Positions 46,437 to 55,103 are shown, counted from the stretch's first letter. The stretch: 64,000 nt of DNA from Myxacorys chilensis ATA2-1-KO14 (GCA_019359275.1 JAHHHP010000018.1:19818-83817); one strand, 5' to 3'. Notes: generated from the letters alone by a model not told the origin. Translations and numbers: made by a program.

Positions 46437-47429
46437 TTACTTGGAAAGGTTCGGTTCTACAACACTGGGGAAACTCGCGAAATTACGCCGTACCCAATCC
46501 ATTCCCACTTCATTGTTGAGTTTAATTTTCTGAGGCGTATTGGCATAAATCTTGCTTAAAATATCGGCATCTTGCTCAACAACGACCTCACCAAACTTAA
46601 GATACGTGCTACCCAGTAGCTTAAAGAGCGGATGCTTGGCTTGACCAAACAGCAGAATAAAAGTCCTTGTTCGATTCTCGGTTTCGGGCACAAAAATGTG
46701 ACATTGGGCCGCTTTCCCCAATGACGATTTTCCATGAAAAATGACCAAGGACGGGAAGTGATTTTCCAGGTGCGCTTTAATCGTGCTAGGCAACAACATG
46801 AGATCGGGTTTTCTGAGCTTTTCTACCATGCTGTAAGGGGCGGTGGGCATGTCATAAAATGCATGGGAATGATGCCCCTGATCAATAAATTGATGAAACT
46901 CCACATCGGTGATGCGAAACAAGTTTCGATGCGTGCCGTTTTGGTGATTGTAGTCATGCATATTCAGCAGCATGGTCAACAGATCGGTTTCCACACTGCG
47001 ATCGGCAGTATGCCCAATAAAGGAGTACGTCTTTGCAATTTCATTCAGCACAGTAGGAATGGGAATTTTCGGTTCGTGACCTCCATACGACCAAACGAAA
47101 TCGCCTTGGATAATGAGGTCTAAAGGGTTCAGTTGCGGTAATGTTTTCTTGTTCGAGCCAGGCAAAACGGTGCAGCCTTCAGCATCAAACTGGAGGGCAT
47201 GAAACGGACAAACAACCGCACTCCTGCGATCTCCTTGAGGTTCGCACCACCCTTCTGACAACATGGCTCCCATGTGTGGACAGGCGTTTGGCAGGGCGTG
47301 AATCTCTCCAGCAGCGTCTTTCCACATCACATAATCAGCACCGTACAGCGAAATCTTTCGAGGTTGATTCACGGTCAGCATCGACTTGTGCGCCAACAAC
47401 CAAGGCGCACCGGGAAGCATAGACTGCAT
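46437..47429 (-). CDS. Rieske [2Fe-2S] oxygenase-like protein
   Basis: 330 residues. Rieske centre with ligands C50, H52, C74 and H77 (CPHMGA and CPFH). Catalytic-type region follows with DYNHQNGTHRNL and HSHAFYDMPTA, which may hold the mononuclear iron ligands (His, His, Asp) of ring-hydroxylating oxygenases. No membrane helix. Divergently transcribed from a TetR-type gene 52 bp away, which is likely its regulator. Substrate unknown. Confidence 0.85.
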   Translation of the reverse strand: MQSMLPGAPWLLAHKSMLTVNQPRKISLYGADYVMWKDAAGEIHALPNACPHMGAMLSEGWCEPQGDRRSAVVCPFHALQFDAEGCTVLPGSNKKTLPQLNPLDLIIQGDFVWSYGGHEPKIPIPTVLNEIAKTYSFIGHTADRSVETDLLTMLLNMHDYNHQNGTHRNLFRITDVEFHQFIDQGHHSHAFYDMPTAPYSMVEKLRKPDLMLLPSTIKAHLENHFPSLVIFHGKSSLGKAAQCHIFVPETENRTRTFILLFGQAKHPLFKLLGSTYLKFGEVVVEQDADILSKIYANTPQKIKLNNEVGMDWVRRNFASFPSVVEPNLSK

Positions 47430-47481
47430 AGTGTTCTCCGCTAGATATAAAATTGTGAAAAATCCGTCGTGTTTCTAAAAT

Positions 47482-48267
47482 ATGACAAAACATTCGCTTT
47501 CGTCAAGAAGTTTGCGTCGCCAGCCCAAACAGCAGCGAGGCAAAGAACGGGTCGAAAAAATTTTGGATGCGGCGGCAGCCGTGTTTGATGAGGTGGGCTA
47601 CGAAACAGCGACGACTCATCTAATTGCTGCGAAAGCGGGGACAGCGATCGGGTCTCTCTACCAGTTTTTTCCTGATAAAGCTGCAATTTTCAACGCAATG
47701 GAATTACGTCACAGTGAACGAGTTAAACAAATGTGGGCACAGACTAACACCCCAGACATTGTTGAGCTACCCCTCCGTCAAATGATTCACACTGTTGCAA
47801 GTGCTGTCGCAGGGTTGTTTGAGCAGCCGGTGTCAAGGGTCGTGTTTGTGCAGTTTTATGTTTCTCGCCAAATCTTCCAGTCGATCGATGACAGTATGAC
47901 CCAGGAAGCAATTAATTTTATGGCAAGTCTCTTGCAGCAACGAAACTCAGCTTTGAATGAAGCGCAATGCAACTTACTAGCAGAGGTGTGTGTTCATAGC
48001 AGCAACGCTGTGATGCTTGCTGCACTTCGTAGCCCAGATCTCCAGCATAGGCAACAGTTAACGGATCAAATTGAAGCGTTGCTCGTGTCGTATTTAGAGC
48101 CGCATGTGGGAGATAATCTGTTAGACAATGTAATGAAAGTAATGAAATGTCCTCATTGTCAATCGGAGCAGCTATCTAAAAACGGGCATCGTCGGGGGAA
48201 GCAGTGCTACCGCTGTAAGGATTGCGGGAAACAGTTTGTTGAGACTCAGCGATCCTTCGGAGCTTGA
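47482..48267 (+). CDS. TetR/AcrR regulator with C-terminal transposase zinc ribbon fusion
   Basis: 261 residues. Residues about 15-70 are the TetR DNA-binding domain (RVEKILDAAAAVFDEVGYETATTHLIAAKAG). Residues 70-215 are a ligand-binding helical domain. From about residue 219 the protein has CPHC, then GHRRGKQCYRCKDCGKQF, the zinc ribbon (InsA-like) of IS1-type transposases. A transposon remnant therefore seems fused in frame to the C-terminus. The stop codon is in a dispersed repeat. Divergent from the Rieske gene. Confidence 0.85.
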   Translation: MTKHSLSSRSLRRQPKQQRGKERVEKILDAAAAVFDEVGYETATTHLIAAKAGTAIGSLYQFFPDKAAIFNAMELRHSERVKQMWAQTNTPDIVELPLRQMIHTVASAVAGLFEQPVSRVVFVQFYVSRQIFQSIDDSMTQEAINFMASLLQQRNSALNEAQCNLLAEVCVHSSNAVMLAALRSPDLQHRQQLTDQIEALLVSYLEPHVGDNLLDNVMKVMKCPHCQSEQLSKNGHRRGKQCYRCKDCGKQFVETQRSFGA

Positions 48268-48279
48268 CAAAGCCAATCG
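48253..48279 (+). repeat. Dispersed repeat at the end of the TetR fusion
   Basis: TCCTTCGGAGCTTGACAAAGCCAATCG; the copy at 58174-58200 differs at three positions. It supplies the stop codon of the TetR-zinc ribbon fusion. Confidence 0.65.
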
Positions 48280-48385
48280 ATTACCTCGATGCGATCACTC
48301 ACTCCATAAATGCCAGTAGATCAAACTCTTGACGAATATCTAGAAGCGACCGATCAAGCAAAGGAGCAAAATCGAGAAACGGAAC
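48280..48385. other. Short spacer with a 34-codon open frame
   Basis: An ATG frame at 48310-48411 (starts MPVDQTLDEYLEATDQ) overlaps the COQ4-like gene end. It is too short to be called and may be part of the decayed insertion. Confidence 0.3.
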
Positions 48386-48805
48386 TCATTGCGATCGCCC
48401 ACGTGACTTAGACCACATTGAAATCAACTCTGGCAACAGTTGAGGCAACACAGCGAAGATTGAGGTATACAACCAAATCACGCCATGCTCTCTAATCAAG
48501 TCATCATACATAACCTGAATTGCAGGACTGATGGTTGGATCTTTACGGGTGTTGAGGTAGTCCCGAAATTTGTAGTTGCTAGTCCACCACGTGAGCGGCA
48601 AAAGTTTGAGTTCATCGTACATGCCTGTGTCGCAACCGTAGATAATATGCGAGACATCATGCGCCAGCAAAATTTTCGCAAAGTCCGGGGGGAGTTCTCT
48701 TGGATCGGTGATGTTCGGATTCAAGACATAATATTCCTCTAGTCCTTCTCGAAGCGTCTGAGTACTGTTCTTGTTGGTGTAATAAGGACGAGGCTGCTGG
48801 CTCAT
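48386..48805 (-). CDS. COQ4-like protein with HDxxH-x11-E motif
   Basis: 139 residues. The sequence LLAHDVSHIIYGCDTGMYDE contains HDxxH, then exactly 11 residues, then E, the zinc-ligand motif of COQ4, which supports ubiquinone biosynthesis in mitochondria. Cyanobacteria make plastoquinone, so the role differs; a Nostoc COQ4-like protein has been crystallised with an isoprenoid phosphate. ATG 48805 gives MSQQPRPYY; a longer frame starts 20 codons upstream. It is divergent from a TetR gene. Confidence 0.78.
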   Translation of the reverse strand: MSQQPRPYYTNKNSTQTLREGLEEYYVLNPNITDPRELPPDFAKILLAHDVSHIIYGCDTGMYDELKLLPLTWWTSNYKFRDYLNTRKDPTISPAIQVMYDDLIREHGVIWLYTSIFAVLPQLLPELISMWSKSRGRSQ

Positions 48806-48820
48806 ACATTTTCGATACGA

Positions 48821-48839
48821 TACAGTTTCGTAAACTATA
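48821..48839. promoter_or_regulatory. Probable TetR operator between divergent genes
   Basis: Imperfect 19-bp palindrome TACAGTTTCGTAAACTATA in the 43-nt space between the COQ4-like ATG and the TetR ATG. AGTTT and AAACT arms flank a 3-nt centre. Position suggests binding by the adjacent TetR protein. Confidence 0.6.
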
Positions 48840-48848
48840 CTAGCATCT

Positions 48849-49457
48849 ATGAACGAGATCAACAAAAAGCCACCCGGAAGACCTCGCAGTGTTCAGTCTC
48901 ATGCAGCCATGCTGCAAGCAACCCTAGAAATACTGGGAGAAGTTGGGTTTGATGCGATGAGCATTGACACGATCGCGGCTCGGGCTGGAGTCGGCAAAAC
49001 AACTATTTATCGTCGCTATGCCTCTAAAGCAGAACTGGTTGCAGATGCGATTGAACGAGTTCGAGAAGAAATCGTCATTCCTGATACGGGTCGCCTTGAG
49101 AGCGATATTGACGCGTTAATCCAAAGTGCTGCACAAATCACGCTCAGTCCGCTCGGACGACAAACCGTTGCCATGATTATCAGCAGTGCATCGAGCAATC
49201 CTGAGTTTGCGAAGATATACTGGACAAAATATTTACAACCTCGACGACAAGCCTTTGCAGTTGTACTGGAGCGAGCAAAAGCAAGACGTGAAATTCAGGC
49301 AGATCTAGATCCTGGTTTAGTCTTCGATGCGATGAGCGGAATCATGCTTTATGCCTCAATTTTTCAACCAAACCCTGAATCTTGGACGGAATACGTTCGA
49401 CGCGCTCTAAACCTTCTCTTTAAAGGCGCTTCAAGTTTTGATGCGGAACCTCGCTAA
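48849..49457 (+). CDS. TetR/AcrR family regulator
   Basis: 202 residues. DNA-binding domain about 15-65 with EILGEVGFDAMSIDTIAARAGVGKTTIYRRYASK. The C-terminal region is a TetR_C-like helical ligand pocket (SPLGRQTVAMIISSASSNPEFA, YVRRALNLLFKG). Divergent from the COQ4-like gene with a palindrome between them, so it probably represses that gene and itself. Confidence 0.9.
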   Translation: MNEINKKPPGRPRSVQSHAAMLQATLEILGEVGFDAMSIDTIAARAGVGKTTIYRRYASKAELVADAIERVREEIVIPDTGRLESDIDALIQSAAQITLSPLGRQTVAMIISSASSNPEFAKIYWTKYLQPRRQAFAVVLERAKARREIQADLDPGLVFDAMSGIMLYASIFQPNPESWTEYVRRALNLLFKGASSFDAEPR

Positions 49458-49469
49458 AGAGCCTTAACT

Positions 49470-49934
49470 CTAATTGATTTCAAACAGAGTTGCTGTTTCT
49501 AGGTTTGGACAAATCGTTCGGGCCGCAATCTCCTTTGAAGGCTGATCTTGCCAACCTGACAACAAACCTTGCAGCTCAAAGCGCAGCAGTTGTAGAGCTT
49601 CAATCTGCTCAGTAATTTGTTGAAGTTTCCTCTGAAGACTGTATTTTACTTCGTCACACGGAAGTTGTCCTTGATCATGCACATTCAGAACGTCTTGAAT
49701 CTCACGCAAGGTAAGACCTAACGCCTGCGATCGCTTAATGAACGACAACCGATCCAAAACGGTCGGTCTAAATAGTCTGTAGTTAGATTCTGAGCGGCTG
49801 ACGGTGGGTGTCAGCAATCCAAGCTCCTCATAATAGCGGACTGTTTTAATCGGCAAATTGCTGCTAGCCGCCACTTCTCCAATCTTCAAAAGATTTTCTG
49901 TCTTGACGCTATACATTTTTTGTACCTCGTTCAT
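49470..49934 (-). CDS. MerR-family metal-responsive-like regulator
   Basis: 154 residues. N-terminal helix-turn-helix (LKIGEVAASSNLPIKTVRYYEELGLL) and long coiled coil. Cysteines in LPCDEVK and TICPNLE occupy positions like metal ligands in ZntR/CadR-type MerR proteins. No efflux gene lies next to it; nickel/cobalt genes start 1.2 kb away on the same strand. Convergent with the TetR gene, 12 nt apart. ATG 49934 used; a later ATG 49916 is possible. Confidence 0.85.
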   Translation of the reverse strand: MNEVQKMYSVKTENLLKIGEVAASSNLPIKTVRYYEELGLLTPTVSRSESNYRLFRPTVLDRLSFIKRSQALGLTLREIQDVLNVHDQGQLPCDEVKYSLQRKLQQITEQIEALQLLRFELQGLLSGWQDQPSKEIAARTICPNLETATLFEIN

Positions 49935-50139
49935 CACAACTTGAAATACTCAGTATCTCTCTTTATTCTAAAGGTTCCAGTTTAATGGAGAGTCAAGAAT
50001 AGCTTCAGAGCAAAAGTCATCAACAGAGGTGCTGTGTAATTTTTGAAAGTTACCCTTTCTTAAACCTTCTCGATTAAAACAAGATGTTTCCAGTAGGTCG
50101 TAATCCACCGTGATTTTTCAATCGACTGTGGATTACAAC

Positions 50140-50559
50140 TTACGAATTGCAGACGGCTTCTGCTTGGGTGACTTGCCACAGCTCATAAACAAAGAATTCA
50201 ACCCGCTCTTCTAATGCCGTGACAAACATTCCCTCGTCAGCATCCGCGCTGTCTGCTATCCAGCTACCTTGCAAGCCGACCTCGACAAATTCATCATCGA
50301 CCAATGCCAGTGTTAGCGTCGAGTGCTGCGATTCTTTGAGCGATTCGCTTTGCGAAGCTCCGAAGGAGCGCACCATTCCTTCTAGAGTGGCTAACCCCGG
50401 AGCGTGAGCAGAAATCAGAAAGGCGGCTCGGCTCGACTCAACGTGCAGCGTGCATCCTAAACGCAGCGCCAACACAACTCGCTGAGCAACCAGCGTCTCC
50501 AGAGAAGTGGTGACCCGCTCTAAGTGCAATCCAAATTCGGTGTAGGTGAGCTTTAACAT
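50140..50559 (-). CDS. Conserved cyanobacterial protein of unknown function
   Basis: 139 residues. Begins MLKLTYTEFGLHLERV, a pattern I associate with a cyanobacterial family of unknown role (alr0857-like, from memory). Soluble, acidic, without clear motifs. A dispersed repeat (50355-50367) lies in frame and gives RSFGA in the middle of the protein, so this segment may not be conserved in relatives. Confidence 0.7.
   Translation of the reverse strand: MLKLTYTEFGLHLERVTTSLETLVAQRVVLALRLGCTLHVESSRAAFLISAHAPGLATLEGMVRSFGASQSESLKESQHSTLTLALVDDEFVEVGLQGSWIADSADADEGMFVTALEERVEFFVYELWQVTQAEAVCNS
50355..50367 (-). repeat. Dispersed repeat core within a coding region
   Basis: Complement of TCCTTCGGAGCTT, the same 13-nt core as at 17377, 48253 and 58174. 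Translated in frame as part of RSFGAS. Confidence 0.6.
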
Positions 50560-50701
50560 CGTGCGTCACTCCTGGGTGGCGGTTTGAGCCAGCCGTGCAA
50601 AGGTTGAAGTCTCATTCAATCCATGACTGGCTCGGTTAACTAATGTCCTTAATGTTCTAAAACTGGTTAGCGACGGCTAATGTGCAAACCTCCAAAAAAG
50701 A

Positions 50702-50731
50702 ACCCCCGTCTCTGGTTCTAAGAGCGGGGGT
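50702..50731 (-). terminator. Rho-independent terminator of the small gene at 50763
   Basis: ACCCCCG / CGGGGGT stem; on the minus strand followed by TTCTTTTTTGG. It lies 32 nt beyond the stop of the small gene, so that gene is a separate transcript. Confidence 0.85.
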
Positions 50732-50762
50732 AGCTAGTTACAGTCGATAAACTGCTCTGGCT

Positions 50763-50978
50763 TTATGTGGGTGACAGGACGCGCCTGCACCTTCCGCTCT
50801 GAGTCGATTGATCTAGATCTGGCTCTCTGTGGTCTGATTTCTCCGAGATCATGCCAATGGCATTAATAGCTATATCGCCGCCGACGCCATATGTTCCCGC
50901 AACTGCGAACAGCACATTACCCAAGCTGGTGCTGGGTCGTGGCTCAACGGTACTGTTCCAGGGGAAGTTACATAACAT
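50763..50978 (-). CDS. Small protein of unknown function
   Basis: 71 residues: MLCNFPWNSTVE, a Gly/Ala-rich central stretch (VLFAVAGTYGVGGDIAINAIG) and a charged C-terminus. Support for a real gene: GAGGAG 11 nt before the ATG, and a strong terminator after the stop. The middle part could be a short membrane segment or the core of a small peptide; no family was recognised. Confidence 0.55.
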   Translation of the reverse strand: MLCNFPWNSTVEPRPSTSLGNVLFAVAGTYGVGGDIAINAIGMISEKSDHREPDLDQSTQSGRCRRVLSPT

Positions 50979-51168
50979 GGGAAGGCAAGCTCCTCAAATA
51001 TTCTTCTATTAAAATACTACACATGTAGTATCAATATGTCTACTCTATCTTATGACAGATTTACGAAATTTCCATCATCTATAGAAAAGACTATTTCAGT
51101 CTTCACTCTCAAGATGCGCAATTTCGGAACTGTGATTTAAGTTGAACTTACGTTGAATTATAAACGGA

Positions 51169-51981
51169 TTACAGAAGTGCGTTTGCGGATAGTACAACGC
51201 CAACAAGGGTGATAGTGATCGCACTAGCAATCGGAAGATATTTTTGAAGCAGTTGCCCCATTGAAAACTGCTCAAATGAGAACTGCTCAAACCAATGGTG
51301 GGCATAAATTGCCGCGATGCCTAATGCGATTAGTACAGACGCTAGACCGAGACTAAAAGCGCTCACCAGAACGATGCCATAAACGGTTTGATGAAGTGCG
51401 ATCGCGCTGAGCAATAATACTAACGCCGACGGACAAGGAACTAATCCACCCGCAATTCCTAAAGAGATCAGCGAAGAGGTGGTAACGGATTTGTGATGGT
51501 GATGCTCATGATCATGAGCATGATCGTGAGAATGATGGCTGGAAGATGATTGAAGCCGATCTAAAATTAATTGAGAACCAACACCAACGATTGTGATTCC
51601 GCTCACTAGACTGAGAACAGGATACAAATCTTCTGGTACAACATATCGAGAAGCAACTAACGCAACGATTCCTAAAGCAAACACTCCGATCGTATGCGTT
51701 AATGTGGTGACAACTCCGAGCAAGACTGCCTGCTGCGGAGTGCCTTGAGTTCCAACTAAGTAAGCGGCAACCATCGTCTTACCGTGACCTGGCGTTAACG
51801 CATGTCCTGCACCAATACAAAACGCAATACCCAATCCTGCTAGAAATAACGCTGGTGTCAATGGCTCTTGTGTAAGCAGAAATTCTAGGTGGAGTGGATG
51901 CGCGATCGCAGGCGATGCGGTCAAGGCAAACCCGAATAGCATTACTGTGAGATAACCCGCGAATTGATGCAGTCGTTTCAT
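51169..51981 (-). CDS. NicO-type nickel/cobalt transporter
   Basis: 270 residues, N-terminal signal-like segment ending ASPAIAHP, then about six membrane segments. The nickel-binding signature HALTPGHGKT is present, and a His/Asp-rich loop HHSHDHAHDHEHHHH sits near residue 150. This is the NicO/RcnA-like family. It can be uptake or efflux; the family alone does not tell. Followed on the same strand by a NikL-like gene upstream (52164-52625). Confidence 0.88.
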   Translation of the reverse strand: MKRLHQFAGYLTVMLFGFALTASPAIAHPLHLEFLLTQEPLTPALFLAGLGIAFCIGAGHALTPGHGKTMVAAYLVGTQGTPQQAVLLGVVTTLTHTIGVFALGIVALVASRYVVPEDLYPVLSLVSGITIVGVGSQLILDRLQSSSSHHSHDHAHDHEHHHHKSVTTSSLISLGIAGGLVPCPSALVLLLSAIALHQTVYGIVLVSAFSLGLASVLIALGIAAIYAHHWFEQFSFEQFSMGQLLQKYLPIASAITITLVGVVLSANALL

Positions 51982-52163
51982 GGGAAAACCTTCGTTGTCA
52001 GTTATATCGCTGTTAATTTATAGCCGTTAACTTATAGCCGTGTTGTAACAGTAACCGTGTTGTCAGCGATCGCACTTTTGTGGAGCGCGAGTGAGTAATT
52101 GTAAAAAAGCGATCGCTCTTGATTAAAGTGCGATCGCGCGTTGGAGTATCGAATATGAAAAAC

Positions 52164-52625
52164 CTACCGATTTAGCAGACGGGGCGATAGCAAGCGAGTT
52201 CCGGTAATACCCGCGATCGCGGCAAATCCCCAAATGGCGAGTTGAGCTTTTAGCGATCGCATGAATCCTTGGCTGATCTCGTTTACTTCAACTCCGCGAT
52301 CGCTGACCGGAATCGTCAAAATATCTTTGTGGTCTGACTTGCCAATTTTGACTGTCCAATCGCCCTTCTGCAATGGATCTGGAATAAACTCAAACTGTCC
52401 TTGAGCATTGGCTTTGCTCTCCAACCAAGGGCGAGTTGCATCTTTAGGAGCAAAGACTTGCACATCTGCAAACGGGTATGGTTCTCCAGTGCTAAACTTC
52501 GCCTGAATTTCTAGCTGAGACTTCTGGAGCAGCGAATAGTCTGCCTGTAGCGCGTGGGCGGACGCTGCTTTCGGAAATCCTAATAGGGTTAGCACCAACA
52601 GCAGCGCGACGATCATGGCTTTCAT
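52164..52625 (-). CDS. NikL-like periplasmic protein with C-terminal membrane anchor
   Basis: 153 residues with a signal peptide ending in ASAH, a carboxypeptidase regulatory-like beta domain (FADVQVFAPKDATRPWLESK, FEFIPDPLQKGDWTVKI) and a C-terminal hydrophobic helix. NikL/CbiL-like proteins with this plan accompany nickel or cobalt transporters, and the adjacent NicO gene (183 nt away, same strand) fits. ATG 52625 has GAGGGA eight bases upstream; TTG 52646 is an alternative. Confidence 0.75.
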   Translation of the reverse strand: MKAMIVALLLVLTLLGFPKAASAHALQADYSLLQKSQLEIQAKFSTGEPYPFADVQVFAPKDATRPWLESKANAQGQFEFIPDPLQKGDWTVKIGKSDHKDILTIPVSDRGVEVNEISQGFMRSLKAQLAIWGFAAIAGITGTRLLSPRLLNR

Positions 52626-52912
52626 GCCTATGTCCCTCAAAAACAATGAATGCTCAATCTGGTTTAATCTTGCATATCATACCAGCCCAGACAAAACTGG
52701 ATTTTATTTGTAGAACACTTAATTTTTGTTGAACATTTGCTCAAAGTTGAGACGATTTTAAGCCGCTGTCTATAAGGGCGATGTGGGCGTGGTAATAAAT
52801 GTGTTCTGTCTCGTGGTTGAGACCAAGTTGTTCTTTGGGTAGACGAATCGTGGAATAGCGATCGCTAATCTGAAGCTGAAGATTAACCCTTAATAGAACG
52901 TTGTTACCCCTC

Positions 52913-53611
52913 ATGACCATCTTTCAAAAACACAAGGTTAGAAAAATTGCTGGTTCTCTAAGTCTGGTCGGCGTTGGGGCGTTGTTTGGAATTATGGGAC
53001 TGCCTCATACTGGGCTGAAGACTCACTCGCCTTTAGAGGCAGACTCGCTTGCTTTAGCTCAAGCTCCTACCTCTCCATCGTCTCCTCGTGCGCCCCAAGT
53101 AGATACTTCGCCTCGTCCAAGACCAGCCACACCAGCAAAACCAGCCACACCAGGTTCGAGAGTATCTCCTGCGGCAACTCGCGATATCGATACTAAGTTC
53201 GCTATCAAAGCGGCCCAAAGCGACCAAACGGAAATTCAAACCAGCCAACTCGCGTTGCAGAAATCGACCAATCCAAACGTGCGGCAGTACGCAGAACGCA
53301 TGATTCGCGACCATACGACTTCTAGCCAAAGGCTCATGCCGGTTGCAATGAAGAAAGGCATCACCTTGCCAAAGGATGTTGGTCCTCTCAATCGTCCTTT
53401 GCTAACTGAGTTGTCTCAATTATCAGGTGCTGACTTTGATAGAGCCTATATTGTTGGTCAAGTCCGAGGTCATGCCGGAACTCAAGCTGAATATCAGACT
53501 TATCTGAGAGAAGGACGCGATGCAAATCTGAAAGCGCTTGCAAACCAGTTCTTGCCGATTGTCTCAGATCATTTAGAGATGGCGCAAAATATGGCTGCTA
53601 AAGGCTTTTAA
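52913..53611 (+). CDS. DUF4142 domain protein, probably exported
   Basis: 232 residues. N-terminal hydrophobic stretch (SLVGVGALFGIMG), then a Pro/Ser/Thr-rich linker (residues 40-85), then a DUF4142 ferritin-like helical domain: AAQSDQTEIQTSQLALQKST, VRQYAERMIRDHT and QFLPIVSDHLEMA. DUF4142 proteins are outer-layer proteins of uncertain function. Ends in an efficient-looking hairpin. Confidence 0.85.
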   Translation: MTIFQKHKVRKIAGSLSLVGVGALFGIMGLPHTGLKTHSPLEADSLALAQAPTSPSSPRAPQVDTSPRPRPATPAKPATPGSRVSPAATRDIDTKFAIKAAQSDQTEIQTSQLALQKSTNPNVRQYAERMIRDHTTSSQRLMPVAMKKGITLPKDVGPLNRPLLTELSQLSGADFDRAYIVGQVRGHAGTQAEYQTYLREGRDANLKALANQFLPIVSDHLEMAQNMAAKGF

Positions 53612-53617
53612 ATAGGC

Positions 53618-53649
53618 TGACAGGGATATTAATGAAAGTATCCCTGTCA
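53618..53649 (+). terminator. 11-bp perfect hairpin after the DUF4142 gene
   Basis: TGACAGGGATA / TATCCCTGTCA with 10-nt loop, 7 nt past the stop. T-run is weak. Confidence 0.7.
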
Positions 53650-53732
53650 ATCTGATCTGCAAACAGAGACAGGTTGATGAGGCTGACGCAATGATTGCGA
53701 GCCACACCAGCCCATTCTTCATTAATGCAACG

Positions 53733-55103
53733 TTAGTCTACTAACGACAGGAACACCTGCCGCCACCACGAGAGCTTCTGAACTTGCGGCAATTTCTTGC
53801 GAATGTCATTAATATTCCAGCCCGTTAAGCGAGCGAGGGTTTGAGCTTCTTTTTCATAGCGCTGAGGCAGCGATCGCGTGTAACGTCTTTCCTCTTGACA
53901 CGTCGTTGTGCCAGTAAACGCATGGCGCAACACATACCGCCCTTGAAATGAATCGCGATTTGACGTTTCTTGAAACATCAGATCTTCAGGAAATTTGTCG
54001 CGAGTGTAGCGCACATGTAGTCGAGTGATAAACACTCCTGCATCCGCTTCGGGCATCGGACGCCCAAACATCGGTGGAATCGATCTTGTTGATGCTTCAG
54101 AACCATTGAGCCAGAATACACCTGCTTGCTTCAGTTCGTCTTGATTTAGAGGCTCAGCCGAACAGGGGTCGCAATTACTCATATCCCACGCGTACTCCAG
54201 AAAAGCGACATTTCGACCTTCGCGATCGTAGGAACTGGCAAATGTCGAAGTATAAAAGTCGGAAAACTCATTTTTCACAAACACAGGAACTTCCTCACCC
54301 GACGGCACTTTCACCGTTCGATAGTTGGTGACGTCTGCTTGTCCTTTGGGTGAAAGAATGTAAATCAACAAATCTTGTGCTTGTTTTGCATTGATCATGC
54401 CTAACCGAATCGGCAACATAAATCGCGGTGACTCGTAAGCAATTTGCAGAGGACGTAATTTTTCGATTCCAGACTGGTCAAATTTTTCTAAATTGACCTT
54501 AGTCACAAAGAATTTTAGCTTCTGTCGAATGTAGGGTTTCAGCAATTGGTTTGCGCCTTGAGGCAGTTTGTAGCCATTCTGACGCAGCCACGTTTCGAGT
54601 CCACCAGATTCTTTGGCACTCAGAATCAGAATGTCGTATTCTCCTACATTGAATTTGGCTTCAACCGTTACTCCGAGCGATGCCTCACCTCTTTGACCGG
54701 CGGCGGGAGCTGGAGCTGCTTGAGGCATTGGCGCTCTACTATACGCTCGATCCTCGTTCACCCGACAAGGATCTTCGTCAAAGTATTCAACCAATCGTGG
54801 AGCGCTAAAAGCATCTAATCGCTCAATGATTTTAGGCTCCGCGATTTTAACCTGCTCCTTTTGCAAGACAACGGGAACGGGAACAACAATAGCAAAATCT
54901 TTCACCTCGCCTTGGTAATCGTTTGCCATCGTTAAAACAGTTTTTTTACCACTATGCGCGATCGCAACTTGTGACGCTTGGTTGTATAACTTGGAATCAG
55001 CTTTCGCAACATAAAAACCGCAGAATGCCCATGCTTTTGTGGCAAATATGCATCCACTGATGACAATAACTAATAATGAAAGTGCAAATCGAATTAGCTT
55101 CAT
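53733..55103 (-). CDS. DUF2330 secreted protein, operon partner of an NqrB/RnfD-like protein
   Basis: 456 residues. Signal peptide (LIRFALSLLVIVISGCIFA ... AWA), then a DUF2330 domain starting CGFYVAKADSKLYNQAS with GEVKDFAIVVPVPV and many conserved Asp/Arg (DEDPCRVNEDRAY). Contains several Cys (CDPC). The ATG at 55103 overlaps the stop of the NqrB/RnfD-like gene (ATGA), so the two are translated together. Function of DUF2330 is unknown; here it is predicted to work on the outside of the membrane next to the partner protein. Confidence 0.88.
   Translation of the reverse strand: MKLIRFALSLLVIVISGCIFATKAWAFCGFYVAKADSKLYNQASQVAIAHSGKKTVLTMANDYQGEVKDFAIVVPVPVVLQKEQVKIAEPKIIERLDAFSAPRLVEYFDEDPCRVNEDRAYSRAPMPQAAPAPAAGQRGEASLGVTVEAKFNVGEYDILILSAKESGGLETWLRQNGYKLPQGANQLLKPYIRQKLKFFVTKVNLEKFDQSGIEKLRPLQIAYESPRFMLPIRLGMINAKQAQDLLIYILSPKGQADVTNYRTVKVPSGEEVPVFVKNEFSDFYTSTFASSYDREGRNVAFLEYAWDMSNCDPCSAEPLNQDELKQAGVFWLNGSEASTRSIPPMFGRPMPEADAGVFITRLHVRYTRDKFPEDLMFQETSNRDSFQGRYVLRHAFTGTTTCQEERRYTRSLPQRYEKEAQTLARLTGWNINDIRKKLPQVQKLSWWRQVFLSLVD

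Noticed and set aside
48310..48411. 34-codon frame after the TetR fusion
   Set aside because: Too short and overlaps the COQ4-like gene on the other strand.
51480..51545. His-rich repetitive DNA (catgat repeats) in the NicO gene, at first sight a simple repeat
   Set aside because: It is the coding sequence of the His/Asp-rich metal-binding loop and needs no other explanation.
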